Origin: CAWIJJ01 sp963836425
Lineage (GTDB): Bacteria; Acidobacteriota; Terriglobia; Bryobacterales; Bryobacteraceae
Reading direction: 5' to 3'
Assembly (NCBI GenBank): GCA_963836425.1
Contig: CAWIJJ010000015.1
Location: 194,780-258,779 of the forward strand
DNA length: 64,000 nucleotides
In this document: positions 24,670-33,745 of the stretch, piece by piece
Layout of the letters: every line of letters starts with the position of its first letter
Position numbering within the stretch: the first letter of the stretch is position 1
The notes under the pieces: generated by a model
What the model saw: only the letters and a program-made list of their open reading frames with translations
Databases searched by the model: none
Told to the model about the DNA's origin: nothing
Program-made: the position numbers and the translations under genes

Positions 24670-25543
24670 CGTACAGCCAGGAGGGACAGCGATTTTTCGG
24701 CAGAGCTGCCTTCCTTGCCACCACGAACATGCACGGCCCACGGAGTTCAGCCGATAGGCCGCAGCGGGCCAGCAGGTCCCGAGTCCAGCCGGACTCCGGA
24801 AGGCACTCGTCGCTGTACTCGCCGGTTTCCATGCGCGTCACGATGAAGCCCGCATCCCGGAGCAGGCTGGCAATTTCTCCCGTGGTGTACTCCCGTACGT
24901 GCTGTGCGAGGCGCGCCTCAGGCGTTGGATTAGGAGGCCGCGGATAACGGCTGTAAAACGCGGGATGATTGCCATTCAATACCGAATAGACGGCATGCAG
25001 AGACGCGGCATTCGGCGTGGTCAAAACGAGGATTCCGTCGGACTTGAGAATCCGGTGAATCTCGTTCATCATGCGCATCGGATCTTCGGTCAGATGCTCC
25101 AGCAGTTCGCAGCAGAGTACGGTGTCAAAAATATCGTTCGCATAGGGAAACGCATCCAACTCCGCATTGAACAGGTCGATTTCGCACTCGAAGGTCTCGC
25201 CGTCCGTTGCTTCCACAACGCGCGATTCACACCCTCCTGCGCCTTGATAGCAGCCGCGAACTTCGCTGTAAGCCAGAAGATTGCGCAGCGCCGGAGTAAT
25301 CTGCAAGTAACAGCCCATTTCCAGTATTCGGCCATTTTCCAGCGCGCGTGGGATCATCTCCAACGTTCTAACCAGTCGATTCAGGTTCAGCGAGAGATAT
25401 TCATAAGGCGGCGATTCGGGTGCCACCCAGCGCTTCAGGTAGTTCCTCAGAAACTCGGGGCTATAACCACCAGCGGAAAAGAATGTGGAAGTAGTGGAGT
25501 CACCGTCGGCGGAGAGTGCAAACTCGGCATACAGAGCGTGCCA
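24662..25543 (-). CDS. Class I SAM-dependent methyltransferase (probably split from the glycosyltransferase by a frameshift)
   Basis: The domain has ENGRILEMGC (motif I), DIFDTVLCCELLEHL with EDPMRMMNEIHRILK, and GILVLTTPN, all standard for Methyltransf_11/23 enzymes. The N-terminal coding signal begins near 25543 (HALYAEFALSADG) without a start codon. Upstream of that, the same frame merely shadows the glycosyltransferase. The nearest usable internal start is GTG 25426. The simplest reading is that it was fused to, or coupled with, the glycosyltransferase, and a one-base slip near 25545 separated them. If the GTG is used the protein may still be functional. Substrate probably a glycan. Confidence 0.7.
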   Translation of the reverse strand, partial: WHALYAEFALSADGDSTTSTFFSAGGYSPEFLRNYLKRWVAPESPPYEYLSLNLNRLVRTLEMIPRALENGRILEMGCYLQITPALRNLLAYSEVRGCYQGAGGCESRVVEATDGETFECEIDLFNAELDAFPYANDIFDTVLCCELLEHLTEDPMRMMNEIHRILKSDGILVLTTPNAASLHAVYSVLNGNHPAFYSRYPRPPNPTPEARLAQHVREYTTGEIASLLRDAGFIVTRMETGEYSDECLPESGWTRDLLARCGLSAELRGPCMFVVARKAALPKNRCPSWLYDD

Positions 25544-26651
25544 CCGCTTTCCAGGTGCAGGTTTCCGCGACCCATTGTCGCGCGGCTTCTCCGATGGAAG
25601 TAGTGATCTCGCGGTTGCGCAGCAGCCACAACAGACACTCCTCGAGGACGAGGCCCTGGAATTCGTCGACCGGTATTTTCGCACAGATGTGATCCGGCAG
25701 ATCGCGATTCGCGCCGTTCTTGGAGACCACCACGGTCTTGCCCAGGCCGAACGCGCGCATCATCGTGCCCGAGGTTTCGCCGTATGTGGGATGGCGTAGA
25801 TTGACGACCACGTCGCAGGCGGCCATCAGCCCGTCAAGGTCCGCCAGCGTCTGGAATCCCAATACGTGCACCCGGTCGTGCAATCCCAGTGCGGCGATGC
25901 GTTCTTCAATCGGTACTTCGGGGTGCGGCTTTCCGGCAATCAGCAGTCTGGCGTCGGGCAGGCGCTGTAGGATCTTACTGAATACCAGCAGGCAGTCGCA
26001 TGTCAGCTTATCCGGCCGCTGGTATCCGAACATCCCCAACAACGGGTGTTCGGGACTGATTCCCAGCCGGTTTCGGTACGCGCTTCCATCCAGCCTCTGG
26101 ATTTCGGAGCCGTGCGGGATACAGGCGATTTTCCCCCGGAATCCGGCGCGCCGCACATCATCAGCTACGCACTGGCTGTGAACAATGCAGCCCTTACTTC
26201 GGCTCAGCACGCGCCTCAACATAGTAAAGGCCCGAGGTTGCGGCCCCGGTTCTATCAGCCGGCATTTCGGCAGCTCTTCCAATTCCCGGCCGAAAATCTC
26301 GTAGATTACTTCGCGGAAATACGCCGTTTCACTGTTGGCCGTCAAGCCGCGAATCAGATCGTGCAGATTGGCCTCGTGCAACACGACAATGCCGGGATAT
26401 TTCAAGGCCATCTGATAGGTGTCGGCGTGATGGGGATTATTTCCCATCTGATAAATCAGGGCGTCGAAGGAGGCCGGCTTGAACCGCATGGGAACCCGCT
26501 TGAGCACCTCCAACTCCACCACCTTCTGCAACTCCGAAATCAACCCCGCGGCATAATCGGCGGTGCCGGTCTCGGCGGGCGGGAGGGGAGTGAACAAGGC
26601 CACTCGACAGGATTTAGAGGCGGCCGATGAGTCCGTAATCTTGGGGGCCAT
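25500..26651 (-). CDS. Glycosyltransferase family 4-like
   Basis: 383 residues, GT-B fold. The N-terminal domain opens CRVALFTPLPPAETGTADYA, with a substrate-side segment VVLHEANLHDL. The C-terminal nucleotide-sugar domain has ARLLIAGKPHPE, DRVHVLGF, and VNLRHPTYGETSGTMMRAFG. Transfers a sugar from an NDP or lipid donor, presumably to a surface polysaccharide. It starts within the last 38 bp of the coiled-coil methyltransferase gene. The last dozen residues (SVCRVCTLRRR) look out of frame: a slip near 25545 would restore HALYAEFA and run into the next methyltransferase. Confidence 0.85.
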   Translation of the reverse strand: MAPKITDSSAASKSCRVALFTPLPPAETGTADYAAGLISELQKVVELEVLKRVPMRFKPASFDALIYQMGNNPHHADTYQMALKYPGIVVLHEANLHDLIRGLTANSETAYFREVIYEIFGRELEELPKCRLIEPGPQPRAFTMLRRVLSRSKGCIVHSQCVADDVRRAGFRGKIACIPHGSEIQRLDGSAYRNRLGISPEHPLLGMFGYQRPDKLTCDCLLVFSKILQRLPDARLLIAGKPHPEVPIEERIAALGLHDRVHVLGFQTLADLDGLMAACDVVVNLRHPTYGETSGTMMRAFGLGKTVVVSKNGANRDLPDHICAKIPVDEFQGLVLEECLLWLLRNREITTSIGEAARQWVAETCTWKAVARSVCRVCTLRRR

Positions 26652-27909
26652 AGAAAAGGGCGTTCAGCCGGCTCACCACACTAAGTTCGTCGTAGGCAAA
26701 CCTCTGCTCCTTCGGGATTGGGTTCACTTCCAGGCGTTTGACGACCGTCAGCCCAAAATGTTCATAAATGAATTCCAGAAGCTTCAGGGGGATCGGTCGA
26801 CGATGCGTCGGATCGTTCCAGAAATTCGCCGATCCCATGAGCAGATTGCCGGGATTCGGAGTCTCGACCACGAACAGGCCACCCGGGTGCAGGATCCGCA
26901 CCACCTCCTGCACAAGCGCCAGCACGTAAGACATCGGCCAGTGTTCCAAAACGTGGAATGCCGTGACAACCGCGGCGGACCTGTCGCCGAGAGAACGCAG
27001 ATACGCGAGCGCATCCCCTTGCTCTGCGGCCAGTTGTTTTTCCCGGCAGCGAAGCACCGAGGCGGGGTTCGTGTCGAGTCCTAAAACCGGATATCCCTGT
27101 TGCGCCGCCGCCTGGAGCCACTCGCCCCGGCCGCAGCCTAGATCCAGCCACAGACCGCCCGGCAACGTGGCTATCATCGGTTTGAGGCTTTCCACATAAA
27201 CCTGAAGTTTCGCGGCGGTCTCCCCTTCTGGCCCGCGAAAACGGTCCTGCAAGGCAAATTGAAACGAGTTCGGCAGCCCGTCTTCGACGGGTGCGGCGGC
27301 GGTACGCACTCCATCCAGCTTACGGATGGAAACCCCCTGCCGAAGCCGTTGGACTTCCTCTTCAAAGGCGGCAGTCCTGGCGGATTGATCGGCGGCCAGG
27401 CGCGCTGTGGTCTCTTGCCGAAGCTTTTTCAGCTCCTCTTCCAAGTTGGCGATTTTCTCAGACTGCTGGCGGATCAAATCTCCGGCGCGATCCGCCATTT
27501 CCCGCCGGAGTTTTTGCACCTGCCGGCCCAGGTTGGTGGTTCGTTCGGACTGGTTGTCAATCAGGTTGCAAACACTGTTGAATGCGTTGGCCGCGTCGTT
27601 GTGAAACTGCAGAATCTGTGGCGTGTACCAGAATAGGCACCGCTGCACCCCGCGCACCAGGATCGCTCCAATGCGCGCGCGTCGCGTGTTTGGCGAAGGC
27701 GGCATTTTGCCGACGGCGTTCCGGTTCTCATATAAGCGCTGACAAGCGCCTCGCAACGCGGTAAGTTCGTAAGAGTCCTGCGAACTTGGAGCAACGCCTA
27801 CCTTGGGCGGAGAGGGCGGCGGAGACGGCTCGGGCAGTAAGGAGTGATGATGATTGCCTTCCCGTCGAACCCGGGCGTGAATCTCCGAAACGACTTGCTG
27901 GACGTTCAT
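26614..27909 (-). CDS. SAM-dependent methyltransferase with coiled-coil N-terminus
   Basis: About 431 residues. A proline-rich and helical N-terminus is followed by a coiled coil at about 120-215 (for example KIANLEEELKKLRQE), then a methyltransferase domain with motif I LWLDLGCGRGEWLQAA near 260 and VTAFHVLEHWP, followed by VRILHPGGLFVVETPNP. Proteins of this layout cap or modify O-antigen chain ends (WbdD/WbdC-like), which is an analogy only. Start choice: the frame is open to 28023, but the first 38 codons belong to the tail of the decayed upstream gene. ATG 27909 (MNVQQVVSEIHARV) is a natural N-terminus. Confidence 0.82.
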   Translation of the reverse strand: MNVQQVVSEIHARVRREGNHHHSLLPEPSPPPSPPKVGVAPSSQDSYELTALRGACQRLYENRNAVGKMPPSPNTRRARIGAILVRGVQRCLFWYTPQILQFHNDAANAFNSVCNLIDNQSERTTNLGRQVQKLRREMADRAGDLIRQQSEKIANLEEELKKLRQETTARLAADQSARTAAFEEEVQRLRQGVSIRKLDGVRTAAAPVEDGLPNSFQFALQDRFRGPEGETAAKLQVYVESLKPMIATLPGGLWLDLGCGRGEWLQAAAQQGYPVLGLDTNPASVLRCREKQLAAEQGDALAYLRSLGDRSAAVVTAFHVLEHWPMSYVLALVQEVVRILHPGGLFVVETPNPGNLLMGSANFWNDPTHRRPIPLKLLEFIYEHFGLTVVKRLEVNPIPKEQRFAYDELSVVSRLNALFYGPQDYGLIGRL

Positions 27910-29010
27910 GTATTTCCAGGCCGAATCGTCTTGCTCCCGAATGGCCGGCTCTGGCGCGAGGACACTGGCCGCTTCCGGGCTCGAATAGACTTCGATGCGT
28001 TTGGCGTTTGAAGGCCGCGCCATTGTCCAGGCGGACAGCTACGTCGTGGAATCCATCTGGCAGCCCCGGCGGCAGCTTGAAATTCGCCTGCCACGAGCCG
28101 TCCTTCACTTGAGCGACAAAGATTGGCCTCACGCCGTAGCTGCCGACCTGCGGTTTCACATTATCCAGGGCGAGATCTTCCTCGTGGCAGGTGAACCATA
28201 TGCTCACATATTCGTCGTAACCGGAATGGAAACGGGTGCCGCCTTTCGTATTGTGCTCCACGCGTGTCAGTCTGGGCGCGCCGAAGCGAAGGCTGCTTTC
28301 TGCCGGTGCCTCCCATCTGCGGTGACATGCCACGGAAACACCGTACTCGGCGACATTCCGAAGTTCCACGCGGGCGAAACCGGCAGTCCGGCACATCGCG
28401 AGCAGGCATGGCAGGCTGGGCGCAACCCAATTGTCCGTCTGGCCGCCGAACTCGTCCGTTTCGTAGAATTCCAGCAGCGAACGCTTTTCGACGTTTTCAC
28501 CAGGATGCGTGGAATTCGCGCAGCACGAACGATTCCACAGCCGCCATTTCAGTAGACAACGCGCACACTCGTTCCAGGGCGAGAAGCGGATGCTTCAGGT
28601 GATAGAGCACCCCCATGAACGAGCACGATATCGAAACGCCCGATTCGCTCCGGCGTCAGCTCGTATATGTCCATCTGGCGATACTCCACCCGTGAGCTCG
28701 AGCATGGCGTGAATTTGACGGAACCGTGGATTGTGCCAATTATCGATCGCCAGTACTGCTGCGCCGCGTCGTTCCATCTCGAACGCGAACCAGCCATCCC
28801 AAGTGCTGATATCCAGAATTCGACGGCCATGCAAATCTTCCGGTATGGGAAATTGGTTGATTCGCTGCTGTAGACACCGGAACCGTGGTGGAGGCCATCG
28901 ATGCGAGTACCGTCCGGCAGTTCGAAGCTGTGCCACCAGCCTTTTGCGCTGCGGATTTCGTCCCACTGCTGCACCCACCAGCGATGGAGTTTTGGGTTCG
29001 GCGCGCTCAT
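27910..29010 (-). pseudogene. mo5U34/DUF1698-type methyltransferase, broken by multiple frameshifts
   Basis: Frames must be switched at least four times to read it. MSAPNPKLHRWWVQQWDEI and GWWHSFELPDGTRIDG come first (from ATG 29010). Then INQFPIPEDLHGRRILDI and WDGWFAFEMERRGAAVLAID (motif I), then MDIYELTPERIGRFDIVL, then GVLYHLKHPLLALERV, then SLLEFYETDEFGGQTDNWV, and finally a beta tail LPDGFHDVAVRLDNG continuing into the next frame. This is the order of tRNA (mo5U34) methyltransferase-like DUF1698 enzymes with a C-terminal beta domain. In glycan clusters such proteins modify sugars rather than tRNA. Not functional as read. Confidence 0.72.
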
Positions 29011-29150
29011 GAGGGCTTTTTGCACCGGCCAGGATCGAGGAAGGTGTCACGACCTCGAATTCCGTATTATAAGACACTTGGAACAAGCGATTGTCCACAG
29101 CCTGGAAAAGGCGGGACGATCCACAGTTTTCAAATCAAGCCCCCGAATCG

Positions 29151-29166
29151 CGCACCGGCTAATCCT
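29151..29166. repeat. 16-bp direct repeat, right copy
   Basis: CGCACCGGCTAATCCT, identical to 23316-23331, abutting the nucleotidase stop codon (29167-29169 on the minus strand). Confidence 0.45.
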
Positions 29167-30876
29167 TCACTGCAACTGCGGACGTCCGGCCTGCGTGCGG
29201 GCTTCCCGTTCCAAAGTCTGCCGCGCCGCCTCCGGCAGCACGCGCCAGTTGCCGCTGGCTTCCGCCGGCAGCGTCTTCCGCTCCGTGTAATACCGGACCA
29301 TCAAATCGCGGATCTCCTCGCCGGAGCGCCACAGCTCTTTGGCTCCCACGAACATCGAGTAACCCGCGCTGCCCGCCGCCCGGTAATTGTTGATCGCGAT
29401 CCGCAGCTTTTCGTCCGGCTCGAGCGGCTTGCCCTTGTAGCGGAGATTGCGGATGCGGTCGCCCTCGGGACGCGTCAGGTCGATCTCGTAATCCACGCCT
29501 TCGGCCATGTCGTAGTTGAAACCGGCCACCGAGCGGTTGGTCAGCGGCGGCTGGCCGCAGCGCTCGCCGGTGCAGGAAAGGTAATAGCGGGCCGAATTCT
29601 CCAGCGCCTCCTTGACCATCCTGCCCGTCCCCTCGATCAGGAACAGCTCGTTGTCGTACGGGTACAGCGCCGCAATCTGCCGCACCGTGACCTGCCCCTT
29701 CGGGACGCGCACCGTGGGATTGAACAGCGCCGTAAAGGATACGTCCGCCTTGCTGTAGAAGAACTGAACCTGTTGCACGGCATCCACCAGCGGAGTATCT
29801 TCCACGCGGCCGAGTGAAGCATCCAGGTCGCGCGGCGAGCTTGCCACCGCGGTGTTGAGGTAGGCCTCGGCCACATCGTGATACGGCTTGCCGATTGCGA
29901 GAATGTCGGGCGCCGCCGCCGTTTCCGCCGTCACCGCGATCAGGCGGCTCTTCTTCGACCCGACCGTCCACCCGCCGCCGGGCTTCTTCTCCATCTCGAA
30001 ATCCAGCCGCCCCAGCGAAATCGCCCAGTTCTTCGGCTGCACCGCCAGCACCTTGCCGATCTCCAGGCCTTCCATCTGCTGGTGGGAGTGGCCATAAAAA
30101 ATTGCGTCGATCTCCGGCACCTTCGTCGCCAGGTCGTAGACGAAATTCTCGCTTCCGGACTCCTCCGCACCCGTCGTGGGATTGCGCCCGAGGCCCGAGT
30201 GGGCGGCCACCACGATCACGTCCGGTTTCTCGTTCCGGCGCAGCTCCGCAATCGCCTTCCTGGTTGCGTCCACGGCCGGAAGGAAGCGGTACGAGCCGTA
30301 ATTCTCCGGCTTCTCCCAGGAGGGAACGGCCGGCGTGGTGAGGCCGATCACCGCCACTTTCACGCCGCCCACCGTCTTCACGATGTACGCCTGAAACGGC
30401 TTCTCCGCGCCCCCCGGGGCCACCACGGTGTTCGCGGAAAGCCACGGAAAACGGGCCGCAGAGCGCGCGTTATTGAAGTTCTTGAGGCCGAAATTGTATT
30501 CGTGATTTCCCACCGCCATGGCATCGTAGCCGAGCTTGTTCATGGCGGTCATCATCGGTTCGGCAGAAAAGCCCGCGGGCGCGCGCAAATCGAGCGGCGG
30601 CTTGCCGGTGCGCACGTAGGCCTGGTAGACGTATTCGAGCGGAGTGCCCTGAATCGTGTCCCCGCAATCGATCAGCAGGTTGTTCGGGTTCTCCGATTGC
30701 GCCTGCCGGATCAGCGTCGCCAGCTTGGCCAGGCCTCGCGCGGCCGGACGGTCCGTCGCATAGTCCACCGGAAAAATGTTTCCGTGCATGTCCGTCGTAG
30801 CCAGGATCGTGACGCGGACGGACTGCGGCCAGGCAAGTCCGGCGAACAGCAGGAAAAGGGCACAACGGGAGCGCAT
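29167..30876 (-). CDS. Secreted 5'-nucleotidase/2',3'-cyclic phosphodiesterase (UshA/CpdB family)
   Basis: 569 residues with a signal peptide (ALFLLFAGLAWPQS). The metallophosphoesterase domain has TTDMHGNIFP (metal site 1), IDCGDTIQGTP, VGNHEYNFG (the GNHE motif), VVAAHSGLG and FYGHSHQQME. The C-terminal 5'-nucleotidase domain starts near 330 and contains INNYRAAGSAGYSMF, which binds the base. Acts in the periplasm to scavenge nucleotides. It is complete and convergent with the DUF971 gene across the island. The cyclophilin gene lies 18 bp upstream, so the two may share a transcript. Confidence 0.93.
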   Translation of the reverse strand: MRSRCALFLLFAGLAWPQSVRVTILATTDMHGNIFPVDYATDRPAARGLAKLATLIRQAQSENPNNLLIDCGDTIQGTPLEYVYQAYVRTGKPPLDLRAPAGFSAEPMMTAMNKLGYDAMAVGNHEYNFGLKNFNNARSAARFPWLSANTVVAPGGAEKPFQAYIVKTVGGVKVAVIGLTTPAVPSWEKPENYGSYRFLPAVDATRKAIAELRRNEKPDVIVVAAHSGLGRNPTTGAEESGSENFVYDLATKVPEIDAIFYGHSHQQMEGLEIGKVLAVQPKNWAISLGRLDFEMEKKPGGGWTVGSKKSRLIAVTAETAAAPDILAIGKPYHDVAEAYLNTAVASSPRDLDASLGRVEDTPLVDAVQQVQFFYSKADVSFTALFNPTVRVPKGQVTVRQIAALYPYDNELFLIEGTGRMVKEALENSARYYLSCTGERCGQPPLTNRSVAGFNYDMAEGVDYEIDLTRPEGDRIRNLRYKGKPLEPDEKLRIAINNYRAAGSAGYSMFVGAKELWRSGEEIRDLMVRYYTERKTLPAEASGNWRVLPEAARQTLEREARTQAGRPQLQ

Positions 30877-30894
30877 ATCGTACTGCTACGAGGG

Positions 30895-31662
30895 CTACTT
30901 CTTTGTGGGCGCCGGGGGAGCGGCCTTCTTCGCCGGCGCCGGCGCCGCCGCCGGAGCTCCGCCCTCGGCCGGCATCACCGTGGCCGATTTGATGTAGTCC
31001 AGCTTGGGGAAATTCTTATCCAGGTACGCCTTGCCCTGCTCCAGAATCTGTCCCTGATCGGGCGTTTCGCCGTAGCCCGAAAACAACTGTTCCGCTATCG
31101 GCATACCCTCGGTCACGACTCCGAACGGCGAAAATCCCTGCGCGTCGAGACCGGGATTGTCTTTCAGGTTGATGAAAAACTGGTTGCTCCGGGTGTTTGG
31201 TCCCGCCGTCGCAAACACCACGTATCCCCGCTTGTTGCTCTGCGTGCGAGGGTCGTCTTTGATGCGGGCGTCCTGCCAGACCTTGCCGACGGCCGGATTC
31301 GCGGCCATTCCGAACTGCACGATGAAATCCGGCAACACGCGGAAGAAGGCGGCGTTGGTGAAGTAGCCGTTCCGCACCAGGTTGTAGAAGCGGTCGGCGC
31401 CGAGCGGCGCCCAGTCGCGATGGACTTCGATCACGATGTCGCCCTTGGTGGTCGCCAGCCGGACTTTGAACAGTTCCGGCGCCTTGGCGCGCAACGCCGC
31501 GGGGTTCATCAACGACCCGGTACGTGGAGCAGCGGCCGTACCCGCCGCTTTCTTGGCGGCCGGCTTCGCGGCGCTCTTGGCAGGTGTCTTGGCTGTGGAT
31601 TTGGCAGGTGTTTGGGCGAGGGCCGCGGCACCGGCGAGCAGAAGAATAGCAAAAACTCTCAT
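30895..31662 (-). CDS. Peptidyl-prolyl cis-trans isomerase, cyclophilin type, exported
   Basis: 255 residues. Signal peptide RVFAILLLAGAAALAQ, an Ala/Lys/Pro-rich linker with AKTPAKSAAK-type repeats (about 18-48), then a cyclophilin domain: TKGDIVIEVHRDWAP, RFYNLVRNGYFTNAAFFRV with the catalytic Arg in FRV, FVVFATA-like GYVVFATAGPNTRSNQFFIN, and FSPFGVVTEGM. The C-terminal tail is again Ala/Pro/Lys rich, perhaps for peptidoglycan contact. It would assist folding of envelope proteins. Upstream neighbour is the ABC efflux operon. Confidence 0.92.
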   Translation of the reverse strand: MRVFAILLLAGAAALAQTPAKSTAKTPAKSAAKPAAKKAAGTAAAPRTGSLMNPAALRAKAPELFKVRLATTKGDIVIEVHRDWAPLGADRFYNLVRNGYFTNAAFFRVLPDFIVQFGMAANPAVGKVWQDARIKDDPRTQSNKRGYVVFATAGPNTRSNQFFINLKDNPGLDAQGFSPFGVVTEGMPIAEQLFSGYGETPDQGQILEQGKAYLDKNFPKLDYIKSATVMPAEGGAPAAAPAPAKKAAPPAPTKK

Positions 31663-31706
31663 TAGGCCCGATTATAAAACATTGTGCCCTTCCGCCTGCA
31701 CGCGAC

Positions 31707-32402
31707 TCAGCCGGCCTGCCCGGCCTGCGTCACCAGTTCACCCTTTTCGAGGTGCTGCACCCGGCTCGCGAAACCGGCGGCGTGCGGGTCGTGCGTCACC
31801 ATTACGATGGTCTTGCCGAAGTCCCGGTTCAGCTTGCCCATGATCGTCAGCACCTCCTGCGCGGACGCGGCATCGAGGTTCCCGGTCGGCTCGTCGGCCA
31901 GCAGCAGGTCCGGGTCCGTGACAATCGCGCGGGCGATGGCCACCCTCTGCTCCTGCCCGCCGGACAGTTGCCGAGGCAGGTGCTTCATGCGGTCGCCCAG
32001 CCCCACCAGGTTCAGCGCGGTGGCGGCGTGCTCGCGGCGCTCCGCCTTCTTGAGATTGGTCAGCTTGAGCGGCAACTCCACGTTTTCGAGCGCCGTCAGC
32101 ACCGGGATCAGGTTGAACTGCTGGAAAATGAAGCCCACGTGTTCGTTTCGCCAGTGCGCGATGCCGCGGTCGCTCAGTTCGCGCAGATTGTGCCCCAGCA
32201 CGCGGATCTCGCCGCCGCTCGGCCGGTCCATGGCCGCGATCAGGTGCAGCAGCGTCGATTTTCCCGAGCCCGAGGGCCCCATCAAGGCGACAAACTCGCC
32301 CTTCTGAATTTCCAGGGTCACCTCCTTGAGGGCGACCACGTGAAATTCATCGCGAATGAATTCCTTGGTGAGCTGTCGTGTTTCGATGATCGGTTCAGGC
32401 AT
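31707..32402 (-). CDS. ABC transporter ATPase, MacB/LolD type
   Basis: 231 residues. Walker A GPSGSGKST, Q-loop IFQQFNLI, signature LSGGQEQR, Walker B LLLADEPTGNLD, and H-loop MVTHDP. The LSGGQ-x-QR and EPTGNLD combination is that of LolD/MacB ATPases, which power mechanotransmission through FtsX-type permeases rather than direct substrate passage. Last gene of the four-gene operon permease-permease-adaptor-ATPase. Two bases separate it from the adaptor gene. Confidence 0.95.
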   Translation of the reverse strand: MPEPIIETRQLTKEFIRDEFHVVALKEVTLEIQKGEFVALMGPSGSGKSTLLHLIAAMDRPSGGEIRVLGHNLRELSDRGIAHWRNEHVGFIFQQFNLIPVLTALENVELPLKLTNLKKAERREHAATALNLVGLGDRMKHLPRQLSGGQEQRVAIARAIVTDPDLLLADEPTGNLDAASAQEVLTIMGKLNRDFGKTIVMVTHDPHAAGFASRVQHLEKGELVTQAGQAG

Positions 32403-32404
32403 GG

Positions 32405-33739
32405 TTAAGCTTTCTGGCGGACCCTGTCTCCGTCCTTCAGGCCGGCGGGCGGGTTCACGATCAGGTCCTCCCCGCCAATCAATCCTTCTTCGATGCGCAC
32501 TCCCGCGGCGGTCGTCGGGCCCGTCTTCACCGGCCGGCGCACGGCCTTGCCGCCCAGGAAAACGAATACTCCGCCGTCCCGCACCGCGGTCGTGGGCACC
32601 ACTACCAGCGGCCGTGCAGCCGCACCCTCGGAAGCGCCGGGCTTCTCGTCGGACAGGAATGCGACGCTGGCATTCATCTCGGGCCGCAGAAAGTCGTCCG
32701 GGTGCGTCACCTGCACTTTGACCTGCACGGTGGCCTTCTGGCGGTTCGCCTCGGGCGAGATCTCGTTGATTTCGCCTTCGTATTTGCGATCCGGAAATGC
32801 GTCGGTGGTGACGATGCCCCGTTGTCCCGAACGGAGCTTGGCGAAGTCGTTCTGGCTGATGTCGAGTTCGACCTGGAGATCGTTCAGGTCGGCGAGCGAA
32901 ACCACGTAGCCCTTGGCTCCGCGGTCGCCCACGAATCCGGTAGTGACGAACTCGCCCTTCTCCACCGCCCGCTCGAGGATGGTCCCGCTCACCGGCGCGC
33001 GAATCACCGTGTTGGCCAGCGCGGTCTCGGCGTAGGCCACCGCACCCTTCATCTGCTCCACCTGCCCGCGCAGCGCGTCCACCTGCTCGCGCCTCGGCCC
33101 CAGTTTCACCAGTTCCAGCGTCTTCTGAAGCGCGTTGACCTTGTAGACTGCCGAGTCGTAGCGCGCCTGCGCGTCGTCCTGGGCCTGGCGGGTGGTGATG
33201 CCCTCCTGGAGCAGATTTTTCGTGCGGTCGAGCGTCACCTTGGCATTATCCAGGTCGGCGCGCGCCGCTTCCATATTGGCCTGCGCCTGCGCCACTTCCT
33301 GCGGCCTCGATCCGTTCAGGGCCTCCTCGAGCCGCGCCTGAAGGCTGTCAAGCTGCCCCTTGGCCTGCTGCAATTGCGCCTGGTATTCGTCGTCCTCCAG
33401 GCGCACGATGGTCTGGCCCTCGCGCACCTTGTCCCCTTTGTCCACGCCGATCCATTTCACCCGGCCCACAACCTTGGCGGCAACCTGGATCTTGTGCGCG
33501 GCCACGATATACCCGGTGGCATTCAGGATCACGCCGCTCGCCGCGTCGCCGGCCGCCGCCGCGGAAACCCTCTGCACCGTCACCTCCGGCGCGTTATCGA
33601 GCACTCCCGAGAGCAGGCGCCACGCCCCCAGGCCCAGAAAGAGGAGCACGCCGGCGACGATCCAGATCCTGGCCCACCGCGACCCTTCCGTCCGCCGCTG
33701 GTTGCGGTCGATCCGCAGATTTTTGAGTTCCGCATCCAT
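32405..33739 (-). CDS. Periplasmic adaptor (MacA/HlyD family) of an ABC efflux system
   Basis: 444 residues anchored by one N-terminal helix (about 27-45, IWIVAGVLLFLGLGAW). A lipoyl half-motif near residue 95 (VAAKVVGRVKWIGVDKG) is followed by a long alpha-helical hairpin at about 118-235 and the second lipoyl half TVIRAPVSGTILERAVEKGE. Beta-barrel and membrane-proximal domains follow. These adaptors connect the inner-membrane pump to an outer-membrane channel. The helical hairpin is long enough for such docking. Coupled to the permease genes with a 6-bp gap. Confidence 0.93.
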   Translation of the reverse strand: MDAELKNLRIDRNQRRTEGSRWARIWIVAGVLLFLGLGAWRLLSGVLDNAPEVTVQRVSAAAAGDAASGVILNATGYIVAAHKIQVAAKVVGRVKWIGVDKGDKVREGQTIVRLEDDEYQAQLQQAKGQLDSLQARLEEALNGSRPQEVAQAQANMEAARADLDNAKVTLDRTKNLLQEGITTRQAQDDAQARYDSAVYKVNALQKTLELVKLGPRREQVDALRGQVEQMKGAVAYAETALANTVIRAPVSGTILERAVEKGEFVTTGFVGDRGAKGYVVSLADLNDLQVELDISQNDFAKLRSGQRGIVTTDAFPDRKYEGEINEISPEANRQKATVQVKVQVTHPDDFLRPEMNASVAFLSDEKPGASEGAAARPLVVVPTTAVRDGGVFVFLGGKAVRRPVKTGPTTAAGVRIEEGLIGGEDLIVNPPAGLKDGDRVRQKA

Positions 33740-33745
33740 AACGAA

